Source: Nemopilema nomurai (Eukaryota; Cnidaria; Scyphozoa; Rhizostomeae; Rhizostomatidae). From it: a DNA stretch of 64,000 nucleotides. This document shows positions 24,301-33,843 of this stretch, piece by piece. The stretch is from positions 1,839,734 through 1,903,733 of the forward strand of contig ML133450.1 of assembly GCA_003864495.1 (NCBI GenBank), written 5' to 3'. Position numbers and translations under genes: made by a program. The notes under the pieces are model-generated. The model was not told the origin of the DNA. It saw nothing but the letters and a program-made list of their open reading frames with translations, and searched no databases. How positions within the stretch are numbered: the first letter of the stretch is position 1; every line of letters starts with the position of its first letter.

Positions 24301-27300
24301 GGTTTAAAAACTTTGGCCTGTCAAAGCCTTTTTACGTGTATCGCCCACTTGAAATGCGCATAAAGTTTTACAGTAGAGCGATTTAATATTCGTTGACATT
24401 TATACGAGGCAATATTCGTTTTTCCAATGTCTAAGCCACGGCCTTCAACCTAAAAAATTATCCAGCATGCAGAGGTGAGAAGGCGATCAGGGCGGCTATC
24501 AGAGTATGCAAACGTCGGAAAATGACCAAAAGCTGACAATATAAATAGTCAGTTGCGGATCGAAAACGCTAAAGGTGGTGAGATGTTTACATGCATTGAG
24601 GGGTGTCTAAACATGCAAAACTAGTCTGTGAACAAAGCACTTGCTTGCAGACTATTTAAAAGACGTGAATGTGATTGCTAAACATTGCTAAAAGTGTTAC
24701 ATTGAGACAAGATATCTAACTGAATGTTGATAGAAAGACTTAAAGAAATCAGAACTTACCTATCAGATATCTAACTTAATGTTGGTAGAGAGACTTAAAG
24801 AAATCAGAACTTACCTATCAGATATCGAACTGAATGTTGGTAGAGAGACTTTAGCTTACCTGAAAAATGGTGGACGAAGCAAGCCCAGTGAGGGACATTC
24901 CAAGGAACGTGCTTACACCACCCAGCACAACACTCCCGCCAACTGTCGAGAGAGCGTGGATGATTCGGTCGTTGACGCTATCGGCGGTGGATGTGGCGAA
25001 GGCATGGGCAATGTGGGCACTGTAGTCTACGGCGAAGCCGATGGACATGACGATGTTGATCATTGATATCGCGTTCAGCTGGATGTCCCAGAAGTACATC
25101 AGGCCGAATATCTCCACTATAAGAGTTGTGAAGCCGAGGTTCATCAAGACGACGGTCACTGGGTGAATGCAGAAAGGAATGACCATAATTGTAATGACGG
25201 CCGACGCCGCCACGAGATTCCTCGTAACCTCCTTAATGACCGCGGCATACTGCTCGAAGTAGATAAACGGATCTGAAGCAACAGTGCAATCCAGCCGGCT
25301 GTACTTTTTCAGGGCTTGTCGTAGAGTCAACATGGCATCCTTCTGAAACGTAGCCTTGGAATTGTCTTTCAGGAACACTATCACGCGACTGGCGACAATA
25401 TCGTTGTCCTTGTTAAGGATGACATCCAGGTTGTGCTGGTAGTAAACAGGCAAAGAGAGGAAGGCCTTAATGTTGACTGTGAAGTTGTTTCCTTGAGTAT
25501 ATGGCCCAAACATTCTGATAAAATCATCGTAATAGTGGACCCAGGTAAAGTTTTGCTTAATGTAGTAGCCGGTATTGTGGGCAATGCTTGCGAGATCAGA
25601 AATCTGTCTTCGCACGGTTGGATCCGAGTAATTGACCTTATTTGTCAATTGTATGCTGACTGGAATCGTCTGCGGAAAATTTCCTTCAAATGTGGCAATG
25701 TAATCCGAATAGTAGCTTCCCTTCACCGCCAGGCTCTTTCGATTGAACTCATTCTGAATGTTAAGACAGCCGTATATGCCGAAAGCAATGATTCCCAGCG
25801 TTGACACAACCACGAGTGTTTTGCCACATGTGGAAAGAAGATACTTGCCGTATCGTGCCATGAACTTCTGAGCGAAGGAGAAGTCATTCGGAAGCCTACA
25901 GCACGTGCGATCACGGACCTCAAGAGCCGGACAGCAGTCGTTTCTGTTAGCGAAGATTCGTCTGGCGTCGAACGTCAAGAAGGCAATAAACAGGCTGATT
26001 TGCAACAGAAACTCGATGTTGATGCATATGGCAGTGTAGATGCAGAAGTATCGGATTGCAGGGAACGAGCTGGTTGCGCTGACAAAGAAGGCGACGACGT
26101 CAGTGAGGGTGGTCATCGTGATTGTTGCACCTACCTTGGACAAGGCGTATGCGACACGATTTTCTGGAGCATTGCTTTTCAACTGGCGGTCGAACTCGTC
26201 AACAATAATGAACATGTCGTCGATGCCGATGCTGACAACTAGAAACGGAACAACGCCGACGAGGTTAATGAACGGGACGCCTAGGCCTATTGTTATGCTG
26301 ATGCCAGCCAGGATGCCCATTCCAGTGCATAACACTCCCAGTACGGACAGCCAACTGTGACCACGAACTGGGTTTATGAACTTTGCCAGCATCAGGCACG
26401 AAAACGTAATCATCACTGCAAACGTTATACTAACGAGCGAAATGTCACGAGTCGAGCTTTCAGATATTGCATCGTCCAAACTTCTCTCTGCTGAGAAGTA
26501 TAGATCAATATGTTTCAGACTGTTCTTGGCTGACTTCATCTTCAAAATGAAGCTCTTTTCCCAGTCTAAGATCTTTTGAGCGTCGGCACTTTTAACTCCT
26601 TGTTTCAAAAATATTTGTATTTTAAGTGCTTTCGCTAAAGGAATACGTTTTCTGTGATCCAGCTTAAAGTCTACAAAGCCATCATATATATTGAAGATTG
26701 CAGCTCTTCCATTCGACATTAAGACACTCGTGGATTGCAAGGCCCTCTGAAGTTTCCTATATAAAACGATCAGGCTTCTCTCCGTCCCTGTGAAGATTTC
26801 CAAAGGATTCATTTGCGCACATAGTCTATTCCTTATGTACTTCCTTTGTGCTTTCCTGACAAAACCTGGGCTTAACCTGCAGATATCTTCATATCCAGAT
26901 ACATTTACAGCCAGATTCGAAACCCATAATGCTTCTCTAATGCTCTTCACATCGAATACATTGCTTCCGTTTTTTGGCACTATGATCAAATCTTCTGTTC
27001 TCGTGTTCATGGTATTAGGGAAGAAGCTACTACCAGCTTTTAACGCTTGCTCAGCCAAGGAGTTTTCCGGTACAAAAAGCTTTGATGATCTTTTCTCATG
27101 GTGCATCTGTAACAAGCCGGTAGTTGATAATGCCACTCCCAAAAGAGCTATGAGAACCGTTTTCTTTGGGTTTTTGGCAACCTTCTTCCCCAAAATCTCG
27201 AAAAAAATTTCGCAGTGAGCAAGAAATGAGCGAATGGTGATGATGTAGGCATACCACCAGACTGTAAGGCGACCTCTCTCAGAGACCGGCTTCAAAGGGA

Positions 27301-27316
27301 CTGCATTCTTCCTCAT
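8363..27316 (-). CDS. Patched/RND permease fused to an iterative FAS-like polyketide synthase (22 coding exons)
   Basis: Exons, 5' to 3' on the minus strand: 27316-24860, 24130-22912, 22440-21439, 21231-20729, 20521-20209, 19336-19046, 18194-17721, 17514-17366, 16923-16210, 16057-15658, 15517-15224, 14904-14491, 14112-13843, 13585-13301, 12649-12270, 12051-11892, 11435-11287, 10999-10682, 10370-10143, 9593-9269, 9063-8953, 8571-8363. Every intron is GT...AG and every phase matches, giving 10,665 bp and 3,554 residues. The ATG at 27316 is the first after an in-frame TAA about 40 bases upstream. Domain order with approximate residues: Patched/RND 1-850, KS 881-1320, AT 1335-1730, DH 1775-2136, pseudo-KR 2137-2374, degenerate ER 2375-2700, KR 2715-2930, ACP 2990-3075, TE 3110-3420, unknown C-terminal domain 3430-3554. 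The known animal FAS-like enzymes lack the permease. Predicted role: assembly of a polyketide or modified fatty acid in the cytosol with handover to the attached permease (inference). The exon structure is manual and not supported by transcripts. Confidence 0.85.
9269..11435 (-). CDS. exons 17-20: type I thioesterase (TE)
   Basis: Alpha/beta-hydrolase TE resembling the chain-terminating TE of animal FAS. Exon 17 has the first strand IFMVHPSHRYSG. Exon 18 has ILEVQPNGPYFLGGYSFGGL with nucleophile S3207, then a candidate acid in IMIDTVRW. Exon 19 gives the lid and the charged helix LEEYDRFRQDKSFEEIKDFF. Exon 20 has GDTLYLEAEDD and the catalytic histidine H3388 in PGDHYSMMD. The triad appears complete, so the chain is probably released by hydrolysis or cyclisation. 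Confidence 0.85.
11892..12649 (-). CDS. exons 15-16: acyl carrier protein (ACP) and acidic linker
   Basis: Exon 15 (12649-12270) ends the KR-ACP linker and carries the phosphopantetheine site FTYGIDSVGA with S3036. Exon 16 (12051-11892) gives the last ACP helix (INKLAEDLLAAI), then a strongly acidic linker into the thioesterase. A single ACP is seen, as expected for an iterative enzyme. A separate phosphopantetheinyl transferase would be needed and none is in the window. Confidence 0.85.
13301..14590 (-). CDS. exons 12-14: ketoreductase (KR)
   Basis: The NADPH motif GGTKGLG (2727-2733) lies in exon 12, followed by GTVIVVGRS in exon 13. Catalytic residues in exon 14 are S2857 (YSSIT), Y2870 and N2874 (SSYSAAN); the active-site lysine lies in QPKVTG at the exon 13/14 junction. 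All are canonical for short-chain-dehydrogenase KR domains, so beta-keto groups should be reduced to hydroxyls. Confidence 0.88.
14600..16057 (-). CDS. exons 10-12: enoylreductase-like domain, degenerate
   Basis: Exon 10 (16057-15658) has the medium-chain-reductase N-terminal part: GTVTEIAGDDLGLQPGDEV, then SRDEAAILP, as in PKS/FAS enoylreductases. In exon 11 (15517-15224) the Rossmann region reads KTVFIASNESIRGLSWAL, where an active ER has a GGVGxA-type NADPH loop. The following strands are still recognisable (NIDCAICPSD, then GVLVILDNG at the start of exon 12). The fold seems retained while the dinucleotide-binding glycines are lost, so enoyl reduction in cis is unlikely. Confidence 0.72.
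16210..16923 (-). CDS. exon 9: pseudo-ketoreductase structural subdomain
   Basis: 238 residues (2137-2374) starting after SLYEMNWIP. The stretch ending VIPWGSTALGLARV is the conserved structural element of the truncated KR half in animal FAS and reducing PKSs. There is no glycine-rich cofactor motif, and I see no methyltransferase S-adenosylmethionine motif, so a C-methyltransferase appears absent. Its role would be to support the catalytic KR encoded by exons 12-14. Confidence 0.72.
17366..20521 (-). CDS. exons 5-8: dehydratase (DH), with irregular N-terminal motif
   Basis: Exon 5 (20521-20209) carries the post-AT linker RFPTYPWQEADLW and the start of the first hotdog fold. Exon 6 (19336-19046) continues VIMPGACYIEMAL. 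Exon 7 (18194-17721) has an acidic, serine-rich insertion at about 1930-1990, then the second hotdog motif HPCIIDACLQ with D2065. Exon 8 (17514-17366) completes the fold. The usual HxxxGxxxxP box reads HKMKQAGVIMP (H1826 to P1836), one residue longer and without glycine at the fifth position. The irregularity falls at the exon 5/6 junction and no alternative GT/AG pair restores the usual spacing. The histidine and aspartate are present, so activity is possible but uncertain. Confidence 0.8.
20729..22115 (-). CDS. exons 3-4: acyltransferase (AT)
   Basis: AT domain at about residues 1335-1730, across the 3' part of exon 3 (ending 21439) and exon 4 (21231-20729). FGGQGSQW lies at 1430-1437, the nucleophile S1518 in GGHSLGD, and the second active-site histidine H1625 in HKAFHSHHMD. 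The AFHS form is the one usually seen in malonyl-specific AT domains, so malonyl-CoA is the likely extender (inference from family knowledge). The exon 3/4 junction splits a glycine codon (G1560). Confidence 0.88.
22160..24130 (-). CDS. exons 2-3: last permease helix plus ketoacyl synthase (KS)
   Basis: Exon 2 (24130-22912) opens with residues 820-847, beginning IFFKMFLGIILFGLYNGLAV. This matches the last transmembrane helix of Patched-family proteins, which also begins FFKMF. After about 30 charged residues the KS begins (SVSVTGMSTRFP). The catalytic cysteine is C1059 in DTACSSSL, and the histidines are H1194 in EMHGTGT and H1234 in NINHTE (usually NIGH). The KS C-terminal motif NSFGYGGSNAH is present at 1298-1308. 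The helix and the KS share one uninterrupted exon, so the fusion does not depend on a predicted splice. Confidence 0.92.
24711..24859 (-). repeat. 55-bp tandem triplication containing 5' splice sites in intron 1
   Basis: Three tandem copies start at 24711, 24766 and 24821 (period 55). On the minus strand each carries a donor: GTAAGT at 24759-24754 and 24814-24809, each preceded by GATAG, and GTAAGC at 24859-24854 preceded by TTCAG, which is the real end of exon 1. The third copy lacks about 13 bases beside its donor. Two decoy donors with a better consensus than the authentic one therefore lie within 105 bases downstream of it. Confidence 0.85.
24860..27316 (-). CDS. exon 1: Patched/RND-type permease module
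   Basis: One exon of 819 codons. The first membrane helix lies near residues 53-70, followed by a large extracellular domain starting LFVPENS, typical of Patched-domain proteins. A sterol-sensing-domain-like five-helix block spans about 291-450 and carries GIDDMF at 364-369. A second half starts near 498, with a second extracellular loop and a closing helix bundle carrying GFAVDYSAHI at 760-769. The acidic residues D366/D367 and D764 sit where RND and Patched transporters carry their proton- or cation-coupling residues. The reading frame runs to CAG and then a GTAAGC donor. Continuing into the intron gives a stop after two codons. The module still lacks the final helix, which exon 2 supplies. 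Known family roles are sterol/lipid transport or Hedgehog reception; the fusion partner makes lipid export the likelier role here. Confidence 0.9.
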
Positions 27317-28194
27317 ATTTGCACCTTTAGGGAGAGAAGTGGGAAGATTCGGTTATGTTTAAATCGACTGCAAGAGATCTACGCGACGTGATGAGCATAC
27401 AATTTTTTCAGTTTTTGAAACGTTCCTTGATCATTTTTGATAAAGCCTTTTTATATGTCCTGTGTGAGATGAATCAGAGTTACTTGGAAATGCAGTCGTT
27501 GTATGATTCTGAAGTTTTTCAAAACTAGAGCTGTCAACACGTGTGTGCTAATAACTAGTGCGAAAAAAGATGCCTAACTACAAAACGAATTGTGACTTGA
27601 TTGGAAATTTCTTACGTGTTTCCTAAAATTCCACCTAAAGGAAAGTAAAGGGTAGATAACAGGCTTAAGCAACTTTAGAACTAATGGCTGTTAACCGATT
27701 CGTTAATGTAGTAGAGGTAAAAAAATTAATAAGATAATCTTTTGACTTCTTCTGACTCCTTTGAGAGAGTTTAAAGAAAATAAAATGATATTCAATCAAA
27801 ATGTTAATGTAGTTGAAACTTGAAATACTGGAGTAGTTTCTTATATAAGTCTTTTTGTGTCATTTTCCCATTGTGCTGTGTTCCTTTGAAATATTTTTAT
27901 GACAGCAGGCGGAATTATAATAGAAAAATAGACGTAAATGGATGCCTGGATATTCATTTTTGCTTTCTTTGCTGCCACCCCCGCGAATCAACACGAGACC
28001 TTGATAAATCTTTATCTAACTAACTGAAGGGATGTGTTGCGAATTGTAACTCAATTGATACTCTAAAAGGTGTGTTGCAAAATATATGACTTTTGTTATG
28101 TTGATTACTGTCAAATTTAATGGTCAACAGTTTAAGATTATCTTCAGTATTTCCTTTTGATCTTTTATCAGACTTCTCTAGCTTTTTCTATCAA
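27317..28194. other. 5' flank of the permease-synthase gene
   Basis: AT-rich, with an in-frame stop upstream of the ATG. The promoter and 5' UTR should lie here or beyond a non-coding exon. No core promoter motif is convincing, and the Grl-like, UPF0547-like and transposon sequences do not extend into it. Confidence 0.4.
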
Positions 28195-31100
28195 AATAAT
28201 AGCCCCGGACATCCAAAAACAAAGCTTCGATATGAAAACATTTATAGTTTTTATAAAGTTTATAAATATTTATAAAGTATATAGTTTCTCTGCAGTTTTC
28301 ATAAAGTACAACACATAACATATGGAATGCTAAGTCTTTGGAATGCACTGAATTCAATAGGCCTGTTCCTGTACAACTGCAATGGTGCCAATTTGAAGTG
28401 ACTTAAGCAACAAAATAAGCTATGCGTTAAGCTCTTGCAATAGCCTTCAAAGAAAAATTGCAACTATTAAAGCATGGCATGCGTTCGAAAGTCAAACGAG
28501 AGGTTTTTAACCCGCATCCTGCAGCGTTAGTTTGAAGGAAAACATCGTCAAAAGATGGAAGTAATCCATGCCTCGGATTGATCAGCTCCATGCCTCGGAT
28601 TAGTCAGCTCCATGCAACTAAATGGCACGAGACTTACAGGAGATTTCAAATCTTCTATGTGCTAGCTGAGGCCCGTCTACCGACGTTGTTATAGGACCCC
28701 CTATCAGAAGTCGATAAAGTTTTAGGGGAGTTATCAACGTAGCATAGAACGGTATTCGACATCACCATAGTCACAGAAAAACACGGTGCTAATGCGGAGG
28801 ATCGATAACAGGAAAATCTTTTAGAGGCCGACGGCGTAGAAAGCCTTCACAGTAGCCCATTGTACCATACCTGGAATCTGGATGAATGTTTTTGTAGTAG
28901 CGATACTCTATGTGGCCCTTTTTGTATTGACTTCGGAACCTTGCCAACAGACACCATTGTCTAGAAACCTATAAATCTTGAACTAAAATATGGAAAAAGC
29001 ACAAATACAGTTTGGAATTTTAGAATCAAAGCGTCGTTATCATGACAGGAGCTCCCTTCAAATTGAACAACATAGAGATTTTCCTGGCTAGTAATTAAGC
29101 TGGTTTTACAGACAATGAGGTCGGCTGAAAAACGAAAATCCTCTTTGGAACATTTTTGAAAGATTAAATATTTGAAAAACAAAATGAAAATGGAAAGCTG
29201 ATCTCTTTTCACTTTGAATTAAATGAAAAAGCCATGTTTACTTCATTTTGCAAGGGTTTTCTGGTGCCTTTCAATTCGGTTTCACTTTTTTCAGTTTATT
29301 TACTTAATTTTTCGCTGAAATAGTTTAATCCGATTTTTCGCTCCTTCAAGTTTAATCCTGTATCACTATTGTGACATAAGCCTGGAAAAGGAGCTGAGCG
29401 ACCTACCCTACAACTGTTTTAGCCATTTCTTAGTGTTCTATCATATTAGATTTTTATTGAGGAAGTGGAAGTCCCATTCAAGTATAAACTTTTAAGTGGT
29501 TATTCAGAGGGGCCAAAACAAAGTCAATGCTGTTGTTTCCAACTTAAGTAAATGTTTTTAGCTTCGAGACCATGATGAAAAGATTGTAAAATGGAAATAA
29601 TAATAGCCCCGGACATCCAAATACAAAGCTTCGATATGAAAACATTTATAGTTTTTAGAAATTCATAAAGTTTTATAAAGTATATAGTTTCTCTGCAGTT
29701 TTCATAAAGTACAACACATAACATATGGAATGCTAAGTCTTTGGAATGCACTGAATTCAATAGGCCTGTTCCTGTACAACTGCACTGGTGCCAATTTGAA
29801 GTGACTTAAGCAACAAAATAAGCTATGCGTTAAGCTCTTGCAATAGCCTTCAAAGAAAAATTGCAACTATTAAAGCATGGCATGCGTTCGAAAGTCAAAC
29901 GAGAGGTTTTTAACCCGCATCCTGCAGCGTTAGTTTGAAGGAAAACATCGTCAAAAGATGGAAGTAATCCATGCCTCGGATTGATCAGCTCCATGCCTCG
30001 GATTAGTCAGCTCCATGCAACTAAATGGCACGAGACTTACAGGAGATTTCAAATCTTCTATGTGCTAGCTGAGGCCCGTCTACCGACGTTGTTATAGGAC
30101 CCCCTATCAGAAGTCGATAAAGTTTTAGGGGAGTTATCAACGTAGCATAGAACGGTATTCGACATCACCATAGTCACAGAAAAACACGGTGCTAATGCGG
30201 AGGATCGATAACAGGAAAATCTTTTAGAGGCCGACGGCGTAGAAAGCCTTCACAGTAGCCCATTGTACCATACCTGGAATCTGGATGAATCAGCTCGCTT
30301 TGTCTAGTGGCGAAACTCTATGTGGATATTTACTTCTTTGATATACACGCTTTTTTTATAAGGAACCACTTTATAAGGAACCACAGAAGGCCGGAATATT
30401 TAAAGAACTTATACTACTAGAAACGAAATCGTTAAGGAACTTTTCGATTTGAAAAATGTTTTTAACTGCAAGCATCAAGAACTAAAAAGCCCGTTCCATT
30501 CATTTGCAGCCAATACTTGCATAGATTGTTTGCTATTCGTGTGTCAAGTGCTTTATCGAGTAGTTTCCGCATAGTCTATCTCGCCCCTCTCTCTATTAAG
30601 TGTTAAAGCTTATTGATGTGCAGTGAAAACTAAGAAACTTTTAAGGAACTTTTGGTACTAAAATCTGATGACTTGAGGTCTACGAATAGGGAACTTTTGG
30701 AACTAGGCCTTATGGTAAGTTCCTTATAAAGAAGCGTGTAGTTAACAAAGTCGTCTTGTTTTGAGATCGACTTAGGAAACTTGCAAACAGACACTATTGT
30801 CTAGAACCCGAAAACCTGGAAATTGAAAATCCTAAGTTGATTCTAGTCTAATTGATCTTAGGAGGTTTAACATATCAATTTTGGACTAAAGGCAGAAATA
30901 ACATAAGTACAGTTTGGAATTTTTCTCCAGGAACAGAATCAAAGCGCCGTTACCATGACAGAAGTTTACTCAAATTGAACCGTTTAGAAACTTCTCTGGT
31001 TAGTAATTAAGCTGGTTTTACAGACAATGAGGTGGGCTCAAAAACGAAAATCCACTTTGGAGCTTTTGTGAACATTTAATATTTGAAAAATGAAAATGGA

Positions 31101-31514
31101 AAATGGAAAGCTGACCTTTTTCACTTTGAAATGAAATGAAAAAGCCATGTTTACTTCATTTTGCAAGGGTTTTCTGGTGCCTTTCAATTCGGTTTATTCA
31201 CTTAATTTTTCGCTGACATAGTTTAATCCGATTTTTCGCTCCTTCAAGTTTAGTCCTGTATCGCTATTGTGACATAAGCCTGGGAAAGAAGCTGAGCGAC
31301 GTACCCTACAACTGTTTTAGCCATTTCTCAGTGTTCTATGATGTTAGTTTTTTTTATGAAGTGGAAGTCCCATTCAAGTATTAACTTTTAAGTGGTTATT
31401 CAAAGGGGCCATACTCTTCGTCCAAAGATTTCTTGCAAAACAAAGTCAATGCTGTTGTTTCCAACTTAAGAAAATGATTTTAGGTTGGAGACCATGATGA
31501 AAGGATTGTAAAAT
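28195..31514. repeat. large tandem duplication, about 1.4-kb unit
   Basis: Unit A (28195-29598) and unit B (29599-31514) start with the same sequence (AATAGCCCCGGACATCCAAA) and stay almost identical for about 690 bp. They then diverge moderately while staying collinear to the end (both end near GAGACCATGATGAAA). Unit B is longer mainly because of a 393-bp inverted-repeat insertion at 30346-30738. Neither unit contains a convincing gene. The contrast between the near-identical first half and the more diverged second half suggests gene conversion or more than one duplication step. Confidence 0.85.
30346..30738. mobile_element. non-autonomous TIR element with TA target site (Tc1/mariner-like MITE)
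   Basis: 393 bp with terminal inverted repeats CACGCTT...TATAAGGAAC (21 bp left, 20 bp right, differing by one T and one base), flanked by TA on both sides. It lies in unit B of the tandem duplication and is absent from the matching place in unit A, an internal empty site. The TA target and short TIRs fit the Tc1/mariner superfamily. There is no transposase. Confidence 0.75.
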
Positions 31515-32424
31515 GAGATCAGTTCAACTCGAGATTAGGTATAACGAAATTGAAATGCAAGTGGGGTGCAACAATCTTGAAACTGGCTGGATTCGCGGAA
31601 GAAACCTTGCGAACCACTTTTCACGCTGCTGCACTCTACGCAGCCCTTATCTTCCATAGTAAACTTGATCAAGATTTGCATCTGCAAATCATCTACCCTA
31701 AATACATGTATTTGTCATTTTATTGCACCGTGAATTCCGTCCTTTGTGGAAAGAAATGGTTGTTAATTTTACAACAATTAAAAGTAACGTCAATTAGCTA
31801 TTCACGACCGAAGGAAGATACACAAGTTAAAATGTATTTGCCAAAGTATTACTTTGCAAAAAGGCAAGAGGTTTCAGTTAGTTAAAAAAAAGTTTACATT
31901 AAAATGATCCTGGTGGCCATTAAAAAGGGGTTAATAGTCATTACTGATCTGAACAAATATACAATCGAGCAACCTATCATTTTTGCACGCCAAGCTATGA
32001 CGATACCTCTGGGCAAGATCGGTGCCCCAGTATATATGATTTGAGAAAACAAAAGTTTGAGTGCAGCCCGAAGAAACAGAAATCAAAATGCGGAATTCGA
32101 GGATCTTTCATTTGGAAGAAAAACCTAGCTGTTTCCCTACCAGGCTTCGGAAAAATTTCATGTAAACAATCGCAAATGTCCCTGTTAATGTGTCTGCTTC
32201 ATCATAGTCAATGGCTTCATTAACAGGCGTCAGAGATCCACCAGGCTTTCCAAAAAACAAACCATTTTGCTGAAGAGTGTTAATTCAATATAAAAATTCA
32301 ACATTTCCGTATTGCAATTCAAAAAAGCCCGGTACACTAGGAATTGTATAGCCCATCAATTTTGGTTGAATGGATTTTATAAAGCATAGAAGCAATCAAA
32401 ATGAAAAACCTATGGTATAACAGA
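31515..32424. other. intergenic, nothing recognised
   Basis: A 111-codon frame at 31550-31885 and a 60-codon frame at 32041-32223 show no family features. No terminal repeats were seen. Confidence 0.4.
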
Positions 32425-32432
32425 TTTGCGAC

Positions 32433-33266
32433 TAGGGCCCTGCGAATCGGCAAATTTTCATATCGAATCGAATCGGCCTGAAGATTTGATTTCGAATCGA
32501 ATCTCGAATCGAATCGGCCGTAAATTTTGAAAAGCCATTTTTACCCATTTTAACTAAAAAAATTGGTTTTTTGACTCATTTATTTTGTATTTTCTTTAAG
32601 AAAAAAACGAAAAGCAAATTTTAAACAAATAACATGAATTAGAGTCACGTCGCCCCTTATGGAACCCAAAGAATAGCTTCCACAATTTTCATTCACCTAG
32701 TGGCTTATTCGATGGAACGGCGGGCTTCCTGTTCACGTGTGACCCGTGATAAAATCTCATTCAAGTAAGAAAACCAAACTGGGGGATAACTTTTTTTCTT
32801 TACTCTGAATTTGAAAACAAATGGCTCAACGAAAGTCTAATTTGATACTGACGAATGATAAAGGTAGAAGGAAAGAAGGCAGATAATAATTCCCGGTTTT
32901 TCTCCATAATGCGCTTTTCTGCATGCCTAAATTTGAGTCGTTCCAAAAGGGGCGATGGCCTAAGTCCAAAAGGGCGGAGTCACAGATTACTCGTTGTACC
33001 TGATGCGTTCACAGTAAGAGTTGATTTGCATCTGTTGCAAATTTAAACTTCCGGTTTTCGGAGAGTGTGAAATAATTACTCAGTATGACTGACATCTTCA
33101 CACTGTGAAACTGTGTGTGTGAGCACTTGATAATAACGCTTTTTCAGGTCACATGTGGAATCTTTTAAAAAAATTGAACGATTTGGTTTGGAATTTTTTT
33201 TCCGATTCGAAAATTCTCGAATCGAATCGGCCAGTGCTCGAATTCGAATCGATTTGCAGGGCCCTA
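32433..33266. mobile_element. hAT-type non-autonomous transposon, 834 bp
   Basis: Ends TAGGGCCCTGCGAATCG and CGATTTGCAGGGCCCTA form 17-bp terminal inverted repeats with one mismatch. Both flanks carry the same 8-bp target duplication TTTGCGAC (32425-32432 and 33267-33274). Subterminal regions are full of GAATCGAATCGG repeats in both orientations. An 8-bp duplication is diagnostic of hAT transposons. No transposase frame is present. Confidence 0.9.
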
Positions 33267-33305
33267 TTTGCGACCTCAACTTTGGAGCAAGTCTGTTGAG
33301 CAAGT

Positions 33306-33843
33306 CTACTCTTGTGTGCTTAATTGTAGGGGAGGGTCATATTGCATTTTTCAAAATTTTTACCCTTTATAGCATTTTATAATGACCCCCCCCCATTTTA
33401 TGGAAATTGCAAAGGACGGCCAACCCCCTCATTTTATTATCAACCCTCCATATTAGACATTTTAAACTTCTCAGAAAAAATGGCTTGGCTCCGTCCAAAA
33501 CTCTTTTAAAGAAAAAATAAATCAGACCCTAAAATTTCAAAAGCGTTTACTCATTGTCGTCAGCCATACTTAAATTGTCTTTTAACTCTGTTATTTTGCT
33601 TCTTGTTCTTGAGCTCTATGCCTCTGCCGTTCACCAGCTAACATGTTTTCGACTCTGACCAAAAGTGCACTTGCAATATCTCACCCCCCTCATTTTATTT
33701 TCACCCTCCCATTTTAGATGCTTAATTACGATTTTCCCTGTAGTTCATTTTATTATGACCCCTCCGCTTTATGAAAATCTAGGAAAATGTCCACCCCCCT
33801 CTTTATTCGACCCCCCCCCCTACAATTAAGCACATAAGAGTAG
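33306..33843. mobile_element. inverted-repeat element with homopolymer-rich ends, 538 bp
   Basis: Left end CTACTCTTGTGTGCTTAATT and right end, read in reverse complement, CTACTCTTATGTGCTTAATT continue inward as GTAGGGG...GGGTC, giving terminal repeats of about 33 bp with one clear substitution plus G-run length differences. Inside are several copies of CCCCCTCATTTTATT-like segments. It has no coding capacity and I see no certain target duplication. Confidence 0.7.

Noticed and set aside
24851..27316. A stand-alone Patched-domain gene ending at the TAA at 24853-24851
   Set aside because: The stop is reached only by reading through a good donor (CAG|GTAAGC), and the protein would lack its twelfth helix, which is found at the start of the next exon. 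Kept only as a possible truncated isoform.
8363..27316. Bacterial contamination or horizontally acquired intronless PKS
   Set aside because: The gene has 21 GT-AG introns, AT-rich intron sequence like its flanks and an animal FAS-like domain order.
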